DNA from: Xanthomonas sp. GPE 39
Lineage (GTDB): Bacteria > Pseudomonadota > Gammaproteobacteria > Xanthomonadales > Xanthomonadaceae
Direction: 5' to 3'
Assembly (NCBI RefSeq): GCF_000963005.1
Contig: NZ_JZHZ01000007.1
Coordinates: forward strand, 1,488,567 to 1,552,566
DNA length: 64,000 nt
Part shown: positions 1 through 9,769 of the stretch, piece after piece
How the letters are laid out: each line of letters starts with the position of its first letter
Numbering within the stretch: position 1 is the first letter of the stretch
Made by a program: the position numbers and the translations under genes
Notes under the pieces: generated by a model
The model's input: the letters and a program-made list of their open reading frames with translations, nothing else
Database searches by the model: none
Told to the model about the DNA's origin: nothing

Positions 1-805
1 GGACGTTCAGCCCTTGGTCGCGGAACCATTCGGCGATGGCGGTGGCGCGGTAAGCGCCATGCAGGCGCGCCAGCGGTGGCCGGTCCGCCGGTGCGGCGAC
101 GACCACGGCGCGACGCAGGCCTTCCTCGCCGAGGGTGGTTTCGACAAAATCGCGCACTTCGCGGCCACGTTCGCCGATCAGCCCGACGACGATGATGTCG
201 GCAGCGGTATAGCGGGTCATCATGCCGAGCAGCGTGGACTTGCCGACGCCGGAGCCGGCAAACAGGCCGACACGCTGGCCGCGGCCGATGGGCAACAGGG
301 CGTTGATCGCGCGCACGCCCACGTCCAGCGGGGTAGTGATCGGTTCGCGGGCCAGTGGGTTGATCGACACGCCCGCCATTCCCACGGAGCCTTCGGCGCG
401 GATCGGACCCTTGCCGTCCAGCGGCAAGCCGTCGGAGTCGATGACCCGGCCGAGCAGGCCTTCGCCGACTTCCACGCCGCCACGGCGATGCAGTGGCACC
501 ACCCGTGCGTTGGGCAACAGGCCATGGGTTTCGGCGCTGGGCATCAGGGAGGTGCGGTCGCCGGAGAAGCCGACCACTTCGGCATCGACCCAGCCGCCAT
601 CGACCTCGACCCTGCAGATCGCGCCCATCGGCGCTTCGCAGCCAACCGCTTCCAGCGTCAGGCCCACTGCGCGGCGCAGGATGCCCTCGCGGATCAGCCC
701 ACGACCGTTGGCCGGGTCCAGGTCGAGATTGCCCAGGCGTGTGGCGACACGCAGGTTGCGTGCTTCCAGCCAGTCGCCCGGATGCGTGCCGAATAGCGCG
801 CTCAC
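1..805 (-). CDS. fliI: Flagellum-specific ATP synthase FliI (3' end beyond the window)
   Basis: Cytoplasmic ATPase of the flagellar type III export apparatus. It works with FliH and FliJ to unload substrates and energise export. Reading the minus strand from a GTG at 805 gives 268 codons. The protein has the F1-like beta-barrel region at about residues 20-90 and a Walker A motif GSGVGKST at residues 184-191, preceded by LFA as in other FliI proteins. The GTG start overlaps the fliH stop (GTGA), which argues for translational coupling. The Walker B region and C-terminal domain fall outside the window. Confidence 0.95.
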   Translation of the reverse strand, partial: MSALFGTHPGDWLEARNLRVATRLGNLDLDPANGRGLIREGILRRAVGLTLEAVGCEAPMGAICRVEVDGGWVDAEVVGFSGDRTSLMPSAETHGLLPNARVVPLHRRGGVEVGEGLLGRVIDSDGLPLDGKGPIRAEGSVGMAGVSINPLAREPITTPLDVGVRAINALLPIGRGQRVGLFAGSGVGKSTLLGMMTRYTAADIIVVGLIGERGREVRDFVETTLGEEGLRRAVVVAAPADRPPLARLHGAYRATAIAEWFRDQGLNV

Positions 806-1419
806 AGTCCGGCTCCGGACTTGCGCATGATCGTTTCCAGCGCCGCGCGCAGACGCGCATCGAGAGTGCCGTCAATCCGCACCGACTCGGCGTGTACGCG
901 CAGATCGCCGCGGCTCAGGCTTAGGTCGGGCACCAGCCGGATACCGGCGTCCATTAAGGTCAGCAGCGGGGTCAGCGCGGCGATGTCGTCCGGATGCAGG
1001 CGCACCTCGACGTCACGGTGCGTGCCGCCGACCGCGTCCAGTGCTTCGCCGACCAGTTCCGAGAGCAATCCCGGGTCGGTCTGGTAGGCGCGGCCGACCA
1101 GGCTGCCGGCAATCCGCACCGCCAGTTCGCCGAGTGCCCCGACGACCTCGTTTTCCAGCCGCGCCAGTGGACGCGAGAAATTATCCAGAATGCCTTCGAT
1201 CTGTGCGGTGAGGCGGCGGATTTCCGATTGTCCCTGCGCCAGACCTTCGGCGTGGCCGCGCTCGAAACCTTCGTGTTGGGCGGCCGCCTCGATTGCCTGG
1301 ATTTCTTCCAGGCTCGGCGGTCGCAGCACCGGCACCTCTGGCAGTGTCTCTTCCAATACCGCAGGCGGCGCAGGGGCATCCAGTTCCGGTGCCAGCCAGC
1401 GCACGACGTTGTTGTTCAT
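802..1419 (-). CDS. fliH: Flagellar assembly protein FliH
   Basis: Regulator and stator-like partner of the FliI ATPase that links it to the C-ring. The 205-residue protein has an acidic, proline-rich N-terminus (DAPAPPAVLEETLPEVPVL), a charged helical stretch with spaced glycines at about residues 55-75, and a FliH/YscL-type C-terminal half (GELAVRIAGSLVGRAY, then VRLHPDDIAAL). Length is normal for a xanthomonad FliH. Its ATG overlaps the fliG stop by four bases and its stop overlaps the fliI start, as expected within a fliEFGHI operon. Confidence 0.93.
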   Translation of the reverse strand: MNNNVVRWLAPELDAPAPPAVLEETLPEVPVLRPPSLEEIQAIEAAAQHEGFERGHAEGLAQGQSEIRRLTAQIEGILDNFSRPLARLENEVVGALGELAVRIAGSLVGRAYQTDPGLLSELVGEALDAVGGTHRDVEVRLHPDDIAALTPLLTLMDAGIRLVPDLSLSRGDLRVHAESVRIDGTLDARLRAALETIMRKSGAGL

Positions 1420-2426
1420 ACCATGGCCTCCGCACCGCTGCCGCCGAGGGCGATCACACCCTCATCGGCCAGGCGCCGCACGATGGCAAGAATTTCCTTC
1501 TGCGCCGCTTCCACGTCGGACAGACGCACCGGGCCGCGTGCTTCCATGTCTTCCAGCAGGATTTCGGCGGCACGCTGGGACATGTTCTTGGTGATTTTTT
1601 CGCGCACCTTGATGTCGGCACCGCGCAGGGCCAGGCCGAGGCGGTCGCCGCTGACCTCGCGCAACATGGTCTGTAGTGCGCGGTCTTCCAGTTCGACCAG
1701 GTTGTCGAACACGAACATCAGATCCTGGATGCGGCTGCCCAGGTCGGCGTCGATCTTGCTGATCGCCGCCAGTACGCCTTGGTCCGAGCCGCTTTCCATG
1801 AAGTTGAGGATATTTGCAGCGACTTTGACGCCGCCGACGTTGGACGATTTCAAGTTCTGGTTGCCGGAGAACTGCCGCTCCATGATCTCGTTGAGTTCGT
1901 TGAGCGCATTCGGCGGAATCCCATCGAGGGTCGCGATGCGCATCAGCACATCGGCGCGGGTGCGTTCGGGGAGTAACTTCAGCGCCTCTGCGGCCTGATC
2001 GCTATCCAGATGCGCCATCACGATGGAAATGATCTGTGGGTGTTCGTTGCGCACCAAGTCGGCGACCGCGCGTGGGTCCATCCACTTCAGCGTGTCCAGA
2101 CCTGTGGTGTTACGCCCGAGCAGGATGCGATCGATCAGGCTGCCGGCCTTGTCGGCGCCTAATGCCTGCACCAGCACGTTGCGGATGTAGTCGTCGGCAC
2201 CCACGCCCAGTGATGTTTTGCTGCCGAGTTCGGCGTTGAATTCCTCCATCACCTTCTCGACCTGATCGCGCGAGATGCCGGTCAAGGTGGCCATGGCGAT
2301 GCCGATCTTCTGCACCTCTTTGGGGTCCATGTGCTTGAGCACTTCTGCCGCATCGGCCTCGCCGAGCGATAGCAGCAGTATTGCGGCGCGCTGGGTGCCA
2401 TTCATTGGGCTCGCATCAGGCTTCAC
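1416..2426 (-). CDS. fliG: Flagellar motor switch protein FliG
   Basis: Rotor protein of the C-ring. It binds the FliF MS-ring and transmits torque from the stators. The 336-residue product shows the FliG N-terminal domain (QRAAILLLSLGEADAAEVL), the middle domain (around residue 115, ending near the ERTRADVLMRIA motif) and the charged C-terminal motor domain (LMFVFDNLVELEDRALQTML). The frame opens at ATG 2426, overlapping the end of fliF by 11 bases. A second ATG at 2405, giving a start at MNGTQRAA, lies just after the fliF stop and is an equally plausible initiator. Confidence 0.97.
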   Translation of the reverse strand: MKPDASPMNGTQRAAILLLSLGEADAAEVLKHMDPKEVQKIGIAMATLTGISRDQVEKVMEEFNAELGSKTSLGVGADDYIRNVLVQALGADKAGSLIDRILLGRNTTGLDTLKWMDPRAVADLVRNEHPQIISIVMAHLDSDQAAEALKLLPERTRADVLMRIATLDGIPPNALNELNEIMERQFSGNQNLKSSNVGGVKVAANILNFMESGSDQGVLAAISKIDADLGSRIQDLMFVFDNLVELEDRALQTMLREVSGDRLGLALRGADIKVREKITKNMSQRAAEILLEDMEARGPVRLSDVEAAQKEILAIVRRLADEGVIALGGSGAEAMV

Positions 2427-4128
2427 TGGCCACCCATCCCTTTACGACTTGCGCCACGCGCTTGGAATCCTGTTTGACCGCTTCGCGTGCCAGACGCAGA
2501 CGTTCTTCGTAAGCGTCGGGCAGGGCGATGGCGGGATTAGCGCCGCCGGCGATGCTGGCGGTGTCTTCGCCCAGCGACTGCAGCAGCGGGTTGTTGCCGT
2601 CTTCCAACATCGACAACTTGGCGTCCTGCGGCGTTGCCTTGTCCTTGCCGCCGGCCTCGGGGGCTGGACCGGCGATCTGGCGCAACGCCGGACGCAGCAC
2701 GCCGAACAGTAGCGCCAGCACCACGGCGGCGCCGACCAGCAGACGCAATCCATTCATCACCCGCGGATCCTGCCACCAACTCGGCTTGTCTGTTGCCTCC
2801 GGGGCCTCGTGCACGAACGGGGCGTTCATCACCGAGACCGTGTCACCACGCTCGGCGTTGAAGCCGACCGCCTGCTTGACCAAGCCTTCGATACGGGTCA
2901 GTTCGGCGGCGCTGAGCGCCTGTTCGACCATCTTGCCCTTGGGACCCGGGCGCGGCACATTGTCCACCAGTACCGCGACCGACACCCGCTTGATCCGGCC
3001 TGCGGGTTGCCGCGTATGTTGCAGGGTGCGGTCCAGCTCGTAATTGCGGGTCGCGCTCTTGGAGCTCTCGGTCGGGTTGGCGGCCTGCTGGTTCGCCGCT
3101 GCCGCGGCAGCCGGGGTGCCGGCGGCTGCGGCGGCGGGCTGAGCTTGCGCGCCGGTACCGGGCGAATTACTGGTCGCGCCGGGGACGCCTTGCGGACCGC
3201 CCTTGCTGGTGTTGCTGTCGCTGACCTGTTCGCTGCGCAGCTTCGGCGGATCGCCGTTGTACAGCTCTCGCGCTTCTTCGGTCACGGAGAAGTCCATGTC
3301 CACGCTGACTTCCGGATTGACTCGGCCGGGGCCGGTCATCGGTTCCAGTAATTCGCGAATGCGTTGGTTGAAGGAGCTTTCCTGGCGACGGATCTGATCG
3401 AACTGGGCGGCGTTGAGTGCTGCGTCGCTGTTAGGATCGGCGATGGTCAGCATGCGTCCACTCTGGTCGACCACCGTCACCCGGCTCGGCGAGAGATCCG
3501 GAATGCTGGAGGCCACCATGTTGACGATCGCATCGACCTGGTTACGTTCCAGGGTATTACCGCCACGCAGTTCCAGCACCACCGAGGCACTAGCGGCTTC
3601 GCGCTGACGGGTGAACGCGCTCGGCTTGGGGATGGCCAGGTGTACCCGTGCTTCGCGCACCGGGCGAAGGCTGGCGATGGTCCGTGACAGCTCGGTCTCC
3701 AACGCGTGCTGGTAGCGCGCGTTCTCCACGAATTGGCTGACCCCGAAGCCCGGGTCTTTTTCCATCACTTCAAAGCCCATGTTGCCGCTTTTGTCGGTCA
3801 GGCCGGAGCCGGCCAGCTTCAGTCGGGCGTCGTAGAGCTTTTCCTGCGGCACGGTGATCGCGCCGGTCGTGGGGTCGAGCTTGAATGGGATCTGCGCAGT
3901 GCGTAGCAGGTCGGTGGCCTCGGCTGTGCCTTTCTCGTCCAGGCCGGTGTACAGCGGGGTGTAGTCCGGTTTTTGCGACCAGAAGAATACGAACAGACCG
4001 GCAGCCACGGCCACCGCGATCATCGCCATCAAGCCGATGCGTCGGGTGATCTGCAGGCTTTGCAGGCGATCGAACCAAGCGCCTGCTTTTTCGCTGTTGA
4101 TTGTTTCTTTGCTGAGCGCAAGCGCCAT
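2416..4128 (-). CDS. fliF: Flagellar MS-ring protein FliF
   Basis: Inner-membrane ring on which the rotor and export gate assemble. The 570-residue protein has a first transmembrane helix at about residues 30-50 (IGLMAMIAVAVAAGLFVFFW), YscJ/FliF domains with the motif DYTPLYTGLDEKGTAEAT, an alanine-rich low-complexity linker at about residues 310-350, a second transmembrane helix near residue 455, and a C-terminal acidic FliG-binding tail. It lies 11 bases downstream of fliE. The Ala/Pro/Gln linker is in the variable region of the family. Confidence 0.97.
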   Translation of the reverse strand: MALALSKETINSEKAGAWFDRLQSLQITRRIGLMAMIAVAVAAGLFVFFWSQKPDYTPLYTGLDEKGTAEATDLLRTAQIPFKLDPTTGAITVPQEKLYDARLKLAGSGLTDKSGNMGFEVMEKDPGFGVSQFVENARYQHALETELSRTIASLRPVREARVHLAIPKPSAFTRQREAASASVVLELRGGNTLERNQVDAIVNMVASSIPDLSPSRVTVVDQSGRMLTIADPNSDAALNAAQFDQIRRQESSFNQRIRELLEPMTGPGRVNPEVSVDMDFSVTEEARELYNGDPPKLRSEQVSDSNTSKGGPQGVPGATSNSPGTGAQAQPAAAAAGTPAAAAAANQQAANPTESSKSATRNYELDRTLQHTRQPAGRIKRVSVAVLVDNVPRPGPKGKMVEQALSAAELTRIEGLVKQAVGFNAERGDTVSVMNAPFVHEAPEATDKPSWWQDPRVMNGLRLLVGAAVVLALLFGVLRPALRQIAGPAPEAGGKDKATPQDAKLSMLEDGNNPLLQSLGEDTASIAGGANPAIALPDAYEERLRLAREAVKQDSKRVAQVVKGWVASEA

Positions 4129-4139
4129 CGTCTTCTACC

Positions 4140-4502
4140 TTACAGCGGCATGTTCATCACGTCCTGGTACGCCTGGACGAGTCGGTTGCGGACTTCCACG
4201 GTGGCGCGGAACGCCACCTGGGACTGCTGTGCGGCCAGCATGACTTTGGCCAGACCCGCGTTGGGGTCGCCTAATTCAAATGCCTTGGCAAGATTGCTGG
4301 AGTTCTGCTGAGTCTCGTTGACGCTACTGATCGCGCTGCGCAGGGTCTCGCTGAAGCTCGGACCCTGGACGCCCTGGTTCCCAGTCAGGCCTTCGATCGC
4401 ATTGCTGCGCGCCGTATCGCCCACCCGCGCCGGGGCTGCCTGAGCGACTTGGCCCTGGTAGCTGCGGATTTGCGAAAGAATGGAGCTGATGGAGTCGCTC
4501 AT
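4140..4502 (-). CDS. fliE: Flagellar hook-basal body complex protein FliE
   Basis: Small exported adaptor between the MS-ring and the proximal rod. The product is 120 residues long, typical of FliE, with a variable N-terminus (SISSILSQIRSYQGQ) and the conserved C-terminal part containing AKVMLAAQQSQVAFRATVEVRNRLVQAY as consecutive segments. It is the first gene of the fliEFGHI operon. A sigma-54 type promoter element lies 39 bases upstream of the ATG. Confidence 0.95.
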   Translation of the reverse strand: MSDSISSILSQIRSYQGQVAQAAPARVGDTARSNAIEGLTGNQGVQGPSFSETLRSAISSVNETQQNSSNLAKAFELGDPNAGLAKVMLAAQQSQVAFRATVEVRNRLVQAYQDVMNMPL

Positions 4503-4540
4503 ACCTGAAAGTCCATGCCGGAAGGCGGCTTATCCACCAA

Positions 4541-4556
4541 TGCAAACAACGTGCCG
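4541..4556 (-). promoter_or_regulatory. Sigma-54 (RpoN) type promoter of the fliE operon
   Basis: On the minus strand the sequence reads CGGCACGTTGTTTGCA. This fits the -24/-12 consensus TGGCACG-N4-TTGCW with exact GC-GC spacing and a single mismatch at the first base. It lies 39 bases before the fliE ATG, and rpoN2 and fleQ are encoded nearby. Transcription start has not been shown. Confidence 0.75.
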
Positions 4557-4743
4557 AAACTGCGGGCAAGGTCGCCTGTCGGAAGTGATATGTGCCGCGT
4601 CGACTTCCTGACGCAGTTACATGTGCTGCCAACGCCCGACATGCCAGGCGATTGACGGCCCGGCGGTTGACGCTGCCGTCGGCGGACGTGGCGACAGCGT
4701 TGGATTTCACTGGTGAACGGGGGCGGCAGTGGGGTGCTAGGGC

Positions 4744-7700
4744 TCAGTTCGGCAGCCAGGCCGCGCGCCATTCGTCCAGGTTGGTGCCTTGTAGCATCCA
4801 GTCGCGTTGTACCGCAGCGTGCAGTGTGGTGCCTGTCGCGGCCCGCGCATCGGCATCGGCAAGGTGCGCGCGGATTGCCGTGATCCAATCGCGGAAACGA
4901 TTCTTCACCAAGGTCACGGGGAGTCCGCCGTCCCGGTAGGGCGGCAGGTCGCTGGCTACCACCGGGTAGCGGCAAGCGCCATATTCGAGCAGGCGCAGGT
5001 TGCTTTTGCAGCGGTTGAACAGGTTGTCTTCCAGCGGCGCCAGGGCAAGGTCCAGGCCGAGCGCGGCCAGGGCCTGCGGATAGCGCGCGAAGTCCACGCC
5101 AGCGTGTACCTCGGCCACATGCGGCCGCAGCCGCTCCGGGCACATGCCCATGAAGACCCAATGCACTTCGCCGGCCAATGCCTTGACCACGTCGGCGATC
5201 AGTTCGAGATCGCCGGTATGGCTGGCGCCACCGGCCCAGCCGACCCGTGGCTTGTCCGAGGGCATGCGGGCTCGTGCGTTCAGTCCGCCCCACATGTGCG
5301 GGTCCAGGCGATTGCGCACCACGCGGATGTCCGCGTGCAGGCCGGCCAGGGCATCGGCGAGGGTCGGCGTGGACACCACCACGCGGTCCACCAAGTTGGC
5401 GGCGCGGCGCAACGAATGCAGCACATCTTTGGGCATCTGTGCGCGGTGCGCGCTTTTCAATGGCAGGTTGGGGAGGTAGTCGTCCAGCTCGTAGACTTTG
5501 AATGCGCTGGAGAGGCGGCGCAGGCGTTCCATTTGCGCCAGTTCCGCTTCACCCACCCGGCGCTGCACGATCATTGCGTCGACGCCAATGCGTTCGCTCT
5601 CCACTGGGTCGAGCAGCCGTGCGTAGTAAACGCCATCGATCTGTCCTGTGGAGGCCAGCGCCTGGAACGGTTGGATCACGCGGTAATGACCACTGCCGAA
5701 CGCATCGCCGGGATACGCCAGCACCCGTTGCAGGGGCTTCCACGACAGTGGTTGCCAGGAAAAATCGGATTCGCCCAATTTGAAGCCGCCAGTTTGGTCC
5801 AGGCTCAGGCTGGGCGAATGGGCGGGGTCGTGCGCCATTGCCGGCAGCCAGCGCTGTAACAGGGCGTCGGTGGCGGCGTCCGCGCGTGTTGCAGCGGCGG
5901 GTTGCAGCAGCAGCGCGTCGGGAGTCCACAGTGTCCATTGGCCCTGCGCCGCGGCACGCAGGCACAGATCCACATCGGCACCGCCTGCGCCGAACGCGGC
6001 GGCGTCGAAGCCCGATAACTGCTCAAACAGTGTGCGCCGGACCAATAGGCAACGGTCGGAGACGGCGCTGTAACGATGCGTCACCTGCAGCCGCCCCATA
6101 TAGCCAGGCTGCGCCATCGCTTCGCCAGCGAAGGCATGGCCGGCGTCGCGCAGCAGGCCCGGCAATAGCCCAGCGTGGGTGATCGCGCCATCGCTGGAAA
6201 CGCCCTTGGCGCCGACGATGCCGACTTCCGGACGCTGTGCGTGGTTCATCAGTGCGTGCAGCCAACTGCCCTGGAGCAGATTGCTGTCGGCGTCCAGGAA
6301 CAACAGGTACTCGCCCTGGGCTTGCGTCGCCGCCAGATTGCGCGCCTCGGCCTGGCTGACACGCTGTTCCAGCGCGAACACGCGGATGCGGCCGTTGCCT
6401 AATTCGGCCACGGCTTGCATCCATTGGGTCACGGCGGGTGCGATGCTGACATTGTCGACCAGCAGCAGTTCGTAGGCCGGATAGGTGGTGTGTTCGAGCA
6501 GGCTGACCACCACGCTTTGCAGTGCCGGTAGATTGTCCTGTCCCAGCAGGATGATCGAGACCAAGGCATGTTGGGTGTGGCCGTAGTCGATCCGCCACAG
6601 TCCGCCCGGCAGCGCATCGACCCTGCCGTCGGTATAGCCGCGTGCCTGCAAGTGCGCCAAGATCGCCCGTTGGCGTGCCTCAGCGCCGTTATCGGCCACA
6701 GCCGGCGTGGCGATCAGTAGCGGTTCGGGCAGATGCGCGATGCTGGCGCCGGCATCGCGCAGGAACAGGCGCAGGATCAATTCCAGTTCGCTGGCACCAT
6801 CGTAGTTGGGATCGAAACCGCCCAGTTCGCGGACCAGAGCGAGGCGGAAGATCCAATGGCCCGCAGTGGCGAGCGGGTTGCCCAGCAACAGGTCCAGGTC
6901 TGGATCCGGGCGCAGCACCGGCGCCAGGGTGTGTGCGTCCAACGCCAGCCATTCGTCCGCATACAGCGCGCTGCACTGCGGATGCTGGGCCAGTTCCAGC
7001 AGCAGGCGCAGCAGGCCTCCGGCGCAGAAGCGGGTCCCGGCCGTCACCCGCAGGCACCAGTCGCTTGTCTCGGCTGCCTCCACTGCGGCGTTCATCGCGG
7101 TGGCATCGGCGTTGGCCGCCAGTGGCGCTAGTGATTGCACTCTCGGGTCCGACCATGGCGTGGTGGCGCCCTCGCTGAGGACGAGCACGCGCAGATGCAC
7201 GAACGCGGCCCCTTCCAGCAGCAGGCTGTGCAGCGTCGTCTCCACGGCGGCGATGTCGGCTGTGCGCGCATCGATCAGCACCGTCAGCCGCGCCGGGCCG
7301 CCCAGTGCGGCCATGCGTGCGTCGATGAGCGTGCGTTGGACGGGCGTCGTTTGCCGGCGCGCTTGCCAGTCGCCTAAGGCAGCTTGTATGCGTTGACGTG
7401 CATAGGCGGCTTGGATGGCCTGTATCAGGTCCACCGGTGTGGTGCTGCCGCCGGCCAAGGGCGTCACTCCGACCAGGCGCGCGTCGCCATCCCCGCGATA
7501 CCAGCCCATGGCGCGCACGCCGCGGCGGAAATCGTCGTGGCCTTGATCGCCGATCCCGGGTTGGTCGCGGCCTGTCTGACTGTATTGTTCCTGCGACACG
7601 CGAAAGCGGGTCAGCGGTCTTGCCAGCAGGGCCAGATCGCCGCGATGCAGGAGCTTGGCGTACATCGACAGGTCGCCGACCCAATGCGTCACCCGGCCAT

Positions 7701-8268
7701 CCAGCGACATCAACTGATCGCCGAACTCCAGCAAATCGTTGCGCCGGCACAGCACACAACTGGGCTCGCCGATGAAGTTGATGGTGTGGTCGGCGAGGAA
7801 GGACAGCAGTTGTGGGCCATCCAGCCGCACATCCTCGGCGAATGGGAAAGCGGTGGCGGGGATGTCTTCCAGCGGCGCATCGTCGCTGCCGATACGCTGG
7901 CGTCGCGACGAGGCCAGCACCACGTCGGGGTGGCTTTGCATGGCGGCGACCAGCGCCGTGATGCAGTCCGCTTCCAGCACATCGTCGTCGTGCAGGAATT
8001 TCAGGTACTCGCCCTCGGCCAGCGCGATACCGCGCACGGTGCTGCCCAATTCGCCGTAGCGGCTGGGGTTGCGGTGGTAGCGGATCGGCAGGCGTGCGTC
8101 GATGCGACGGCGCTCCACGATGGCCTGGATCATGCCATCGGGATTGTCGTCGCAGATCACCAACTCCAGCGCCGGGTAGGTCTGCGCGAGTACGCTGTCG
8201 AGCGTCTGCTCGAAGTAGCGGGCCTTGTAGGCCGGCATGACCACACTGACCAGGGGGAGGGGACTCAT
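4744..8268 (-). CDS. Large multi-domain glycosyltransferase, probable flagellin glycosyltransferase
   Basis: Predicted cytoplasmic glycosyltransferase of 1174 residues and the last gene of the island. Residues 1-230 form a GT2 domain (PLVSVVMPAYKARYFEQTL, then LVICDDNPDG and FLHDDDVLEADC). Residues about 320-540 look like a second, degenerate GT2 fold. Residues about 567-790 form another GT2 domain (VSIILLGQDN, LLLVDNVS, LLFLDADSN). Residues about 840-1174 resemble a GT-B/GT4 glycosyltransferase (RVLAYPGDAFGSGHYRVIQP, VGWAGGASHTGD, LRLLEYGACRYPVVAS). Large glycosyltransferases beside flagellin genes glycosylate flagellin in Pseudomonas (Fgt proteins), so the same role is inferred here. The linkage made by each domain cannot be told from sequence. 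Confidence 0.85.
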   Translation of the reverse strand: MSPLPLVSVVMPAYKARYFEQTLDSVLAQTYPALELVICDDNPDGMIQAIVERRRIDARLPIRYHRNPSRYGELGSTVRGIALAEGEYLKFLHDDDVLEADCITALVAAMQSHPDVVLASSRRQRIGSDDAPLEDIPATAFPFAEDVRLDGPQLLSFLADHTINFIGEPSCVLCRRNDLLEFGDQLMSLDGRVTHWVGDLSMYAKLLHRGDLALLARPLTRFRVSQEQYSQTGRDQPGIGDQGHDDFRRGVRAMGWYRGDGDARLVGVTPLAGGSTTPVDLIQAIQAAYARQRIQAALGDWQARRQTTPVQRTLIDARMAALGGPARLTVLIDARTADIAAVETTLHSLLLEGAAFVHLRVLVLSEGATTPWSDPRVQSLAPLAANADATAMNAAVEAAETSDWCLRVTAGTRFCAGGLLRLLLELAQHPQCSALYADEWLALDAHTLAPVLRPDPDLDLLLGNPLATAGHWIFRLALVRELGGFDPNYDGASELELILRLFLRDAGASIAHLPEPLLIATPAVADNGAEARQRAILAHLQARGYTDGRVDALPGGLWRIDYGHTQHALVSIILLGQDNLPALQSVVVSLLEHTTYPAYELLLVDNVSIAPAVTQWMQAVAELGNGRIRVFALEQRVSQAEARNLAATQAQGEYLLFLDADSNLLQGSWLHALMNHAQRPEVGIVGAKGVSSDGAITHAGLLPGLLRDAGHAFAGEAMAQPGYMGRLQVTHRYSAVSDRCLLVRRTLFEQLSGFDAAAFGAGGADVDLCLRAAAQGQWTLWTPDALLLQPAAATRADAATDALLQRWLPAMAHDPAHSPSLSLDQTGGFKLGESDFSWQPLSWKPLQRVLAYPGDAFGSGHYRVIQPFQALASTGQIDGVYYARLLDPVESERIGVDAMIVQRRVGEAELAQMERLRRLSSAFKVYELDDYLPNLPLKSAHRAQMPKDVLHSLRRAANLVDRVVVSTPTLADALAGLHADIRVVRNRLDPHMWGGLNARARMPSDKPRVGWAGGASHTGDLELIADVVKALAGEVHWVFMGMCPERLRPHVAEVHAGVDFARYPQALAALGLDLALAPLEDNLFNRCKSNLRLLEYGACRYPVVASDLPPYRDGGLPVTLVKNRFRDWITAIRAHLADADARAATGTTLHAAVQRDWMLQGTNLDEWRAAWLPN

Positions 8269-8464
8269 GAATGCTGGGCCGTCTCAAAGCAAATGGCGTG
8301 GAGCGCATCGCGCCCGATCCATGCTTGATGCAACATGTATGCCGGTCTCGGTATGCCCTTGCGTCGGTGACATGTCGCTGACCAAGCGAGTTGATGTCTA
8401 GCGTGCTGGATCTGCGAACGGCGCGCGGTTTTTGATCCAGGTCATACGCAAACGCTTCTTGCCG

Positions 8465-9598
8465 TTATTCCACGTAGAGGACGGTATCGAAGAAGTACAT
8501 CGCATACTGGCGTAGACGCAATTGCGCATCCGGCAGTATTTGATCGAGGACGGCGACGATCTCCAGCAGGTCCAGTGCGTTGTGGTAGCAGGTGATGGCC
8601 ATGCGCGGGCGGCAGCGCTGGATCAGCCCGGCGGCGCCGCGCAACACCTGCGGCTCGAATCCCTCCACATCCATTTTCATAATCGTGACGTGCTCGATCA
8701 GCTCGTCCAGGCGTACGCTTGGGACCATGACCGTGCCGTTGGCATCGAGCCGGCTGCCCATGGTGCCTTCGGCATGGAAGGCCAGGGTTCCGGCGACATC
8801 GGAGACCGCGGCATTGTGCAGCAGCGTGCGCCCGGCATCGTCGGCGAGGTCGCGTTGCAGCGCGGCGAAGTTGGCCGGGTCCGGCTCGAACGCGTGGATC
8901 GAGGCGTAGCGATAGCGCGAGGCGGCGCGGAATTTCTTCACGGTGTCGCCACGGTAGGCACCGATGTCCACGTAGTGCTCGTCGGTACCGATTCGCAGCG
9001 GATGTGCGTTGGTGGAGTAAACGGAGAAGTATTCCTGCTCCATCGGGCACAGTACGTCCAGTAACGGCCGCCGGTCGCCATTCATGCGCATTTGCAGCAC
9101 GGCATCGAGTGTGCGCATGCTCAGGGGATCGGCGAAGCGTTCGCGTAGCGCGGCGAATTGCGCGCTGTGCGCCAGCGTCTGTTCGCGAGTCAAACGACCA
9201 GTTTGATACACCAGTGGGATGTCCAGGGCGTAAAACAGCTCCGGAAGATCGATGCGGCGTCCGCTGCCTGCATCTTGTAGTTGCGCAAAATGCAGCCATG
9301 CTGTTGGCATGAATGCGCAGTTGATGGTGGGCAGCGCCATCAGTTCCGGGTCGTTCCGGAACGCATTGGTAGGCCGTATATCGCTGAAACCCATGTCGGC
9401 GGTATGACCCGCATACAGCACATCGTCCAGGGCAATGATCCTGATGCCAGGAGCGCGCTCCACCAGCGCAGTGGCTGCGTGCGTTGCATAAATCCTACCG
9501 AGAGTGGAACTGGGCGCCATGAAGATTGCGCTGCCCGCGTCGGCGCAGTGTGCAATCAGGTCTGTTTCGTCGCGAGGCGTGCTTGAGGTGTCGTTCAT
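8465..9598 (-). CDS. FkbM-family SAM-dependent methyltransferase
   Basis: Probable sugar O-methyltransferase of 377 residues. The C-terminal half has the FkbM pattern: SAM-binding VDIGAYRGDT, then IHAFEPDPANFAAL, a conserved MKMDVEGFEPQVLRGA stretch, and RPRMAITCYH. The N-terminal ~190 residues have no domain I recognise and may bind the acceptor. I chose ATG 9598 because an AGGAG ribosome site sits about eight bases upstream; the frame extends further upstream without such support. In Pseudomonas syringae the flagellin sugar viosamine carries an O-methyl group, so a matching role is plausible but unproven. Confidence 0.82.
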   Translation of the reverse strand: MNDTSSTPRDETDLIAHCADAGSAIFMAPSSTLGRIYATHAATALVERAPGIRIIALDDVLYAGHTADMGFSDIRPTNAFRNDPELMALPTINCAFMPTAWLHFAQLQDAGSGRRIDLPELFYALDIPLVYQTGRLTREQTLAHSAQFAALRERFADPLSMRTLDAVLQMRMNGDRRPLLDVLCPMEQEYFSVYSTNAHPLRIGTDEHYVDIGAYRGDTVKKFRAASRYRYASIHAFEPDPANFAALQRDLADDAGRTLLHNAAVSDVAGTLAFHAEGTMGSRLDANGTVMVPSVRLDELIEHVTIMKMDVEGFEPQVLRGAAGLIQRCRPRMAITCYHNALDLLEIVAVLDQILPDAQLRLRQYAMYFFDTVLYVE

Positions 9599-9769
9599 GG
9601 GTGCACTCCTGAGATGGGTGTTATTGGAGATTTCCGCGATGATCGTCAGTGCAGAGACCAAGGTGGTCTGGTGCAGCTTCGCTGTGTCTGTTTTTCCTGA
9701 TTAGATGTCGCCGCTAGGTCGTGCTGTTTGACTGTTCAAGGCCATTGACCCGACTTGGCGGAGGCGGCG

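Noticed and set aside
4807-5859. 350-codon plus-strand frame inside the large glycosyltransferase gene
   Set aside because: Antisense shadow; the minus-strand frame has continuous glycosyltransferase motifs.
6689-8308. 539-codon minus-strand frame overlapping the glycosyltransferase N-terminus
   Set aside because: Same strand but different frame, Arg/Pro-rich; it conflicts with the GT2 motifs in the accepted frame.
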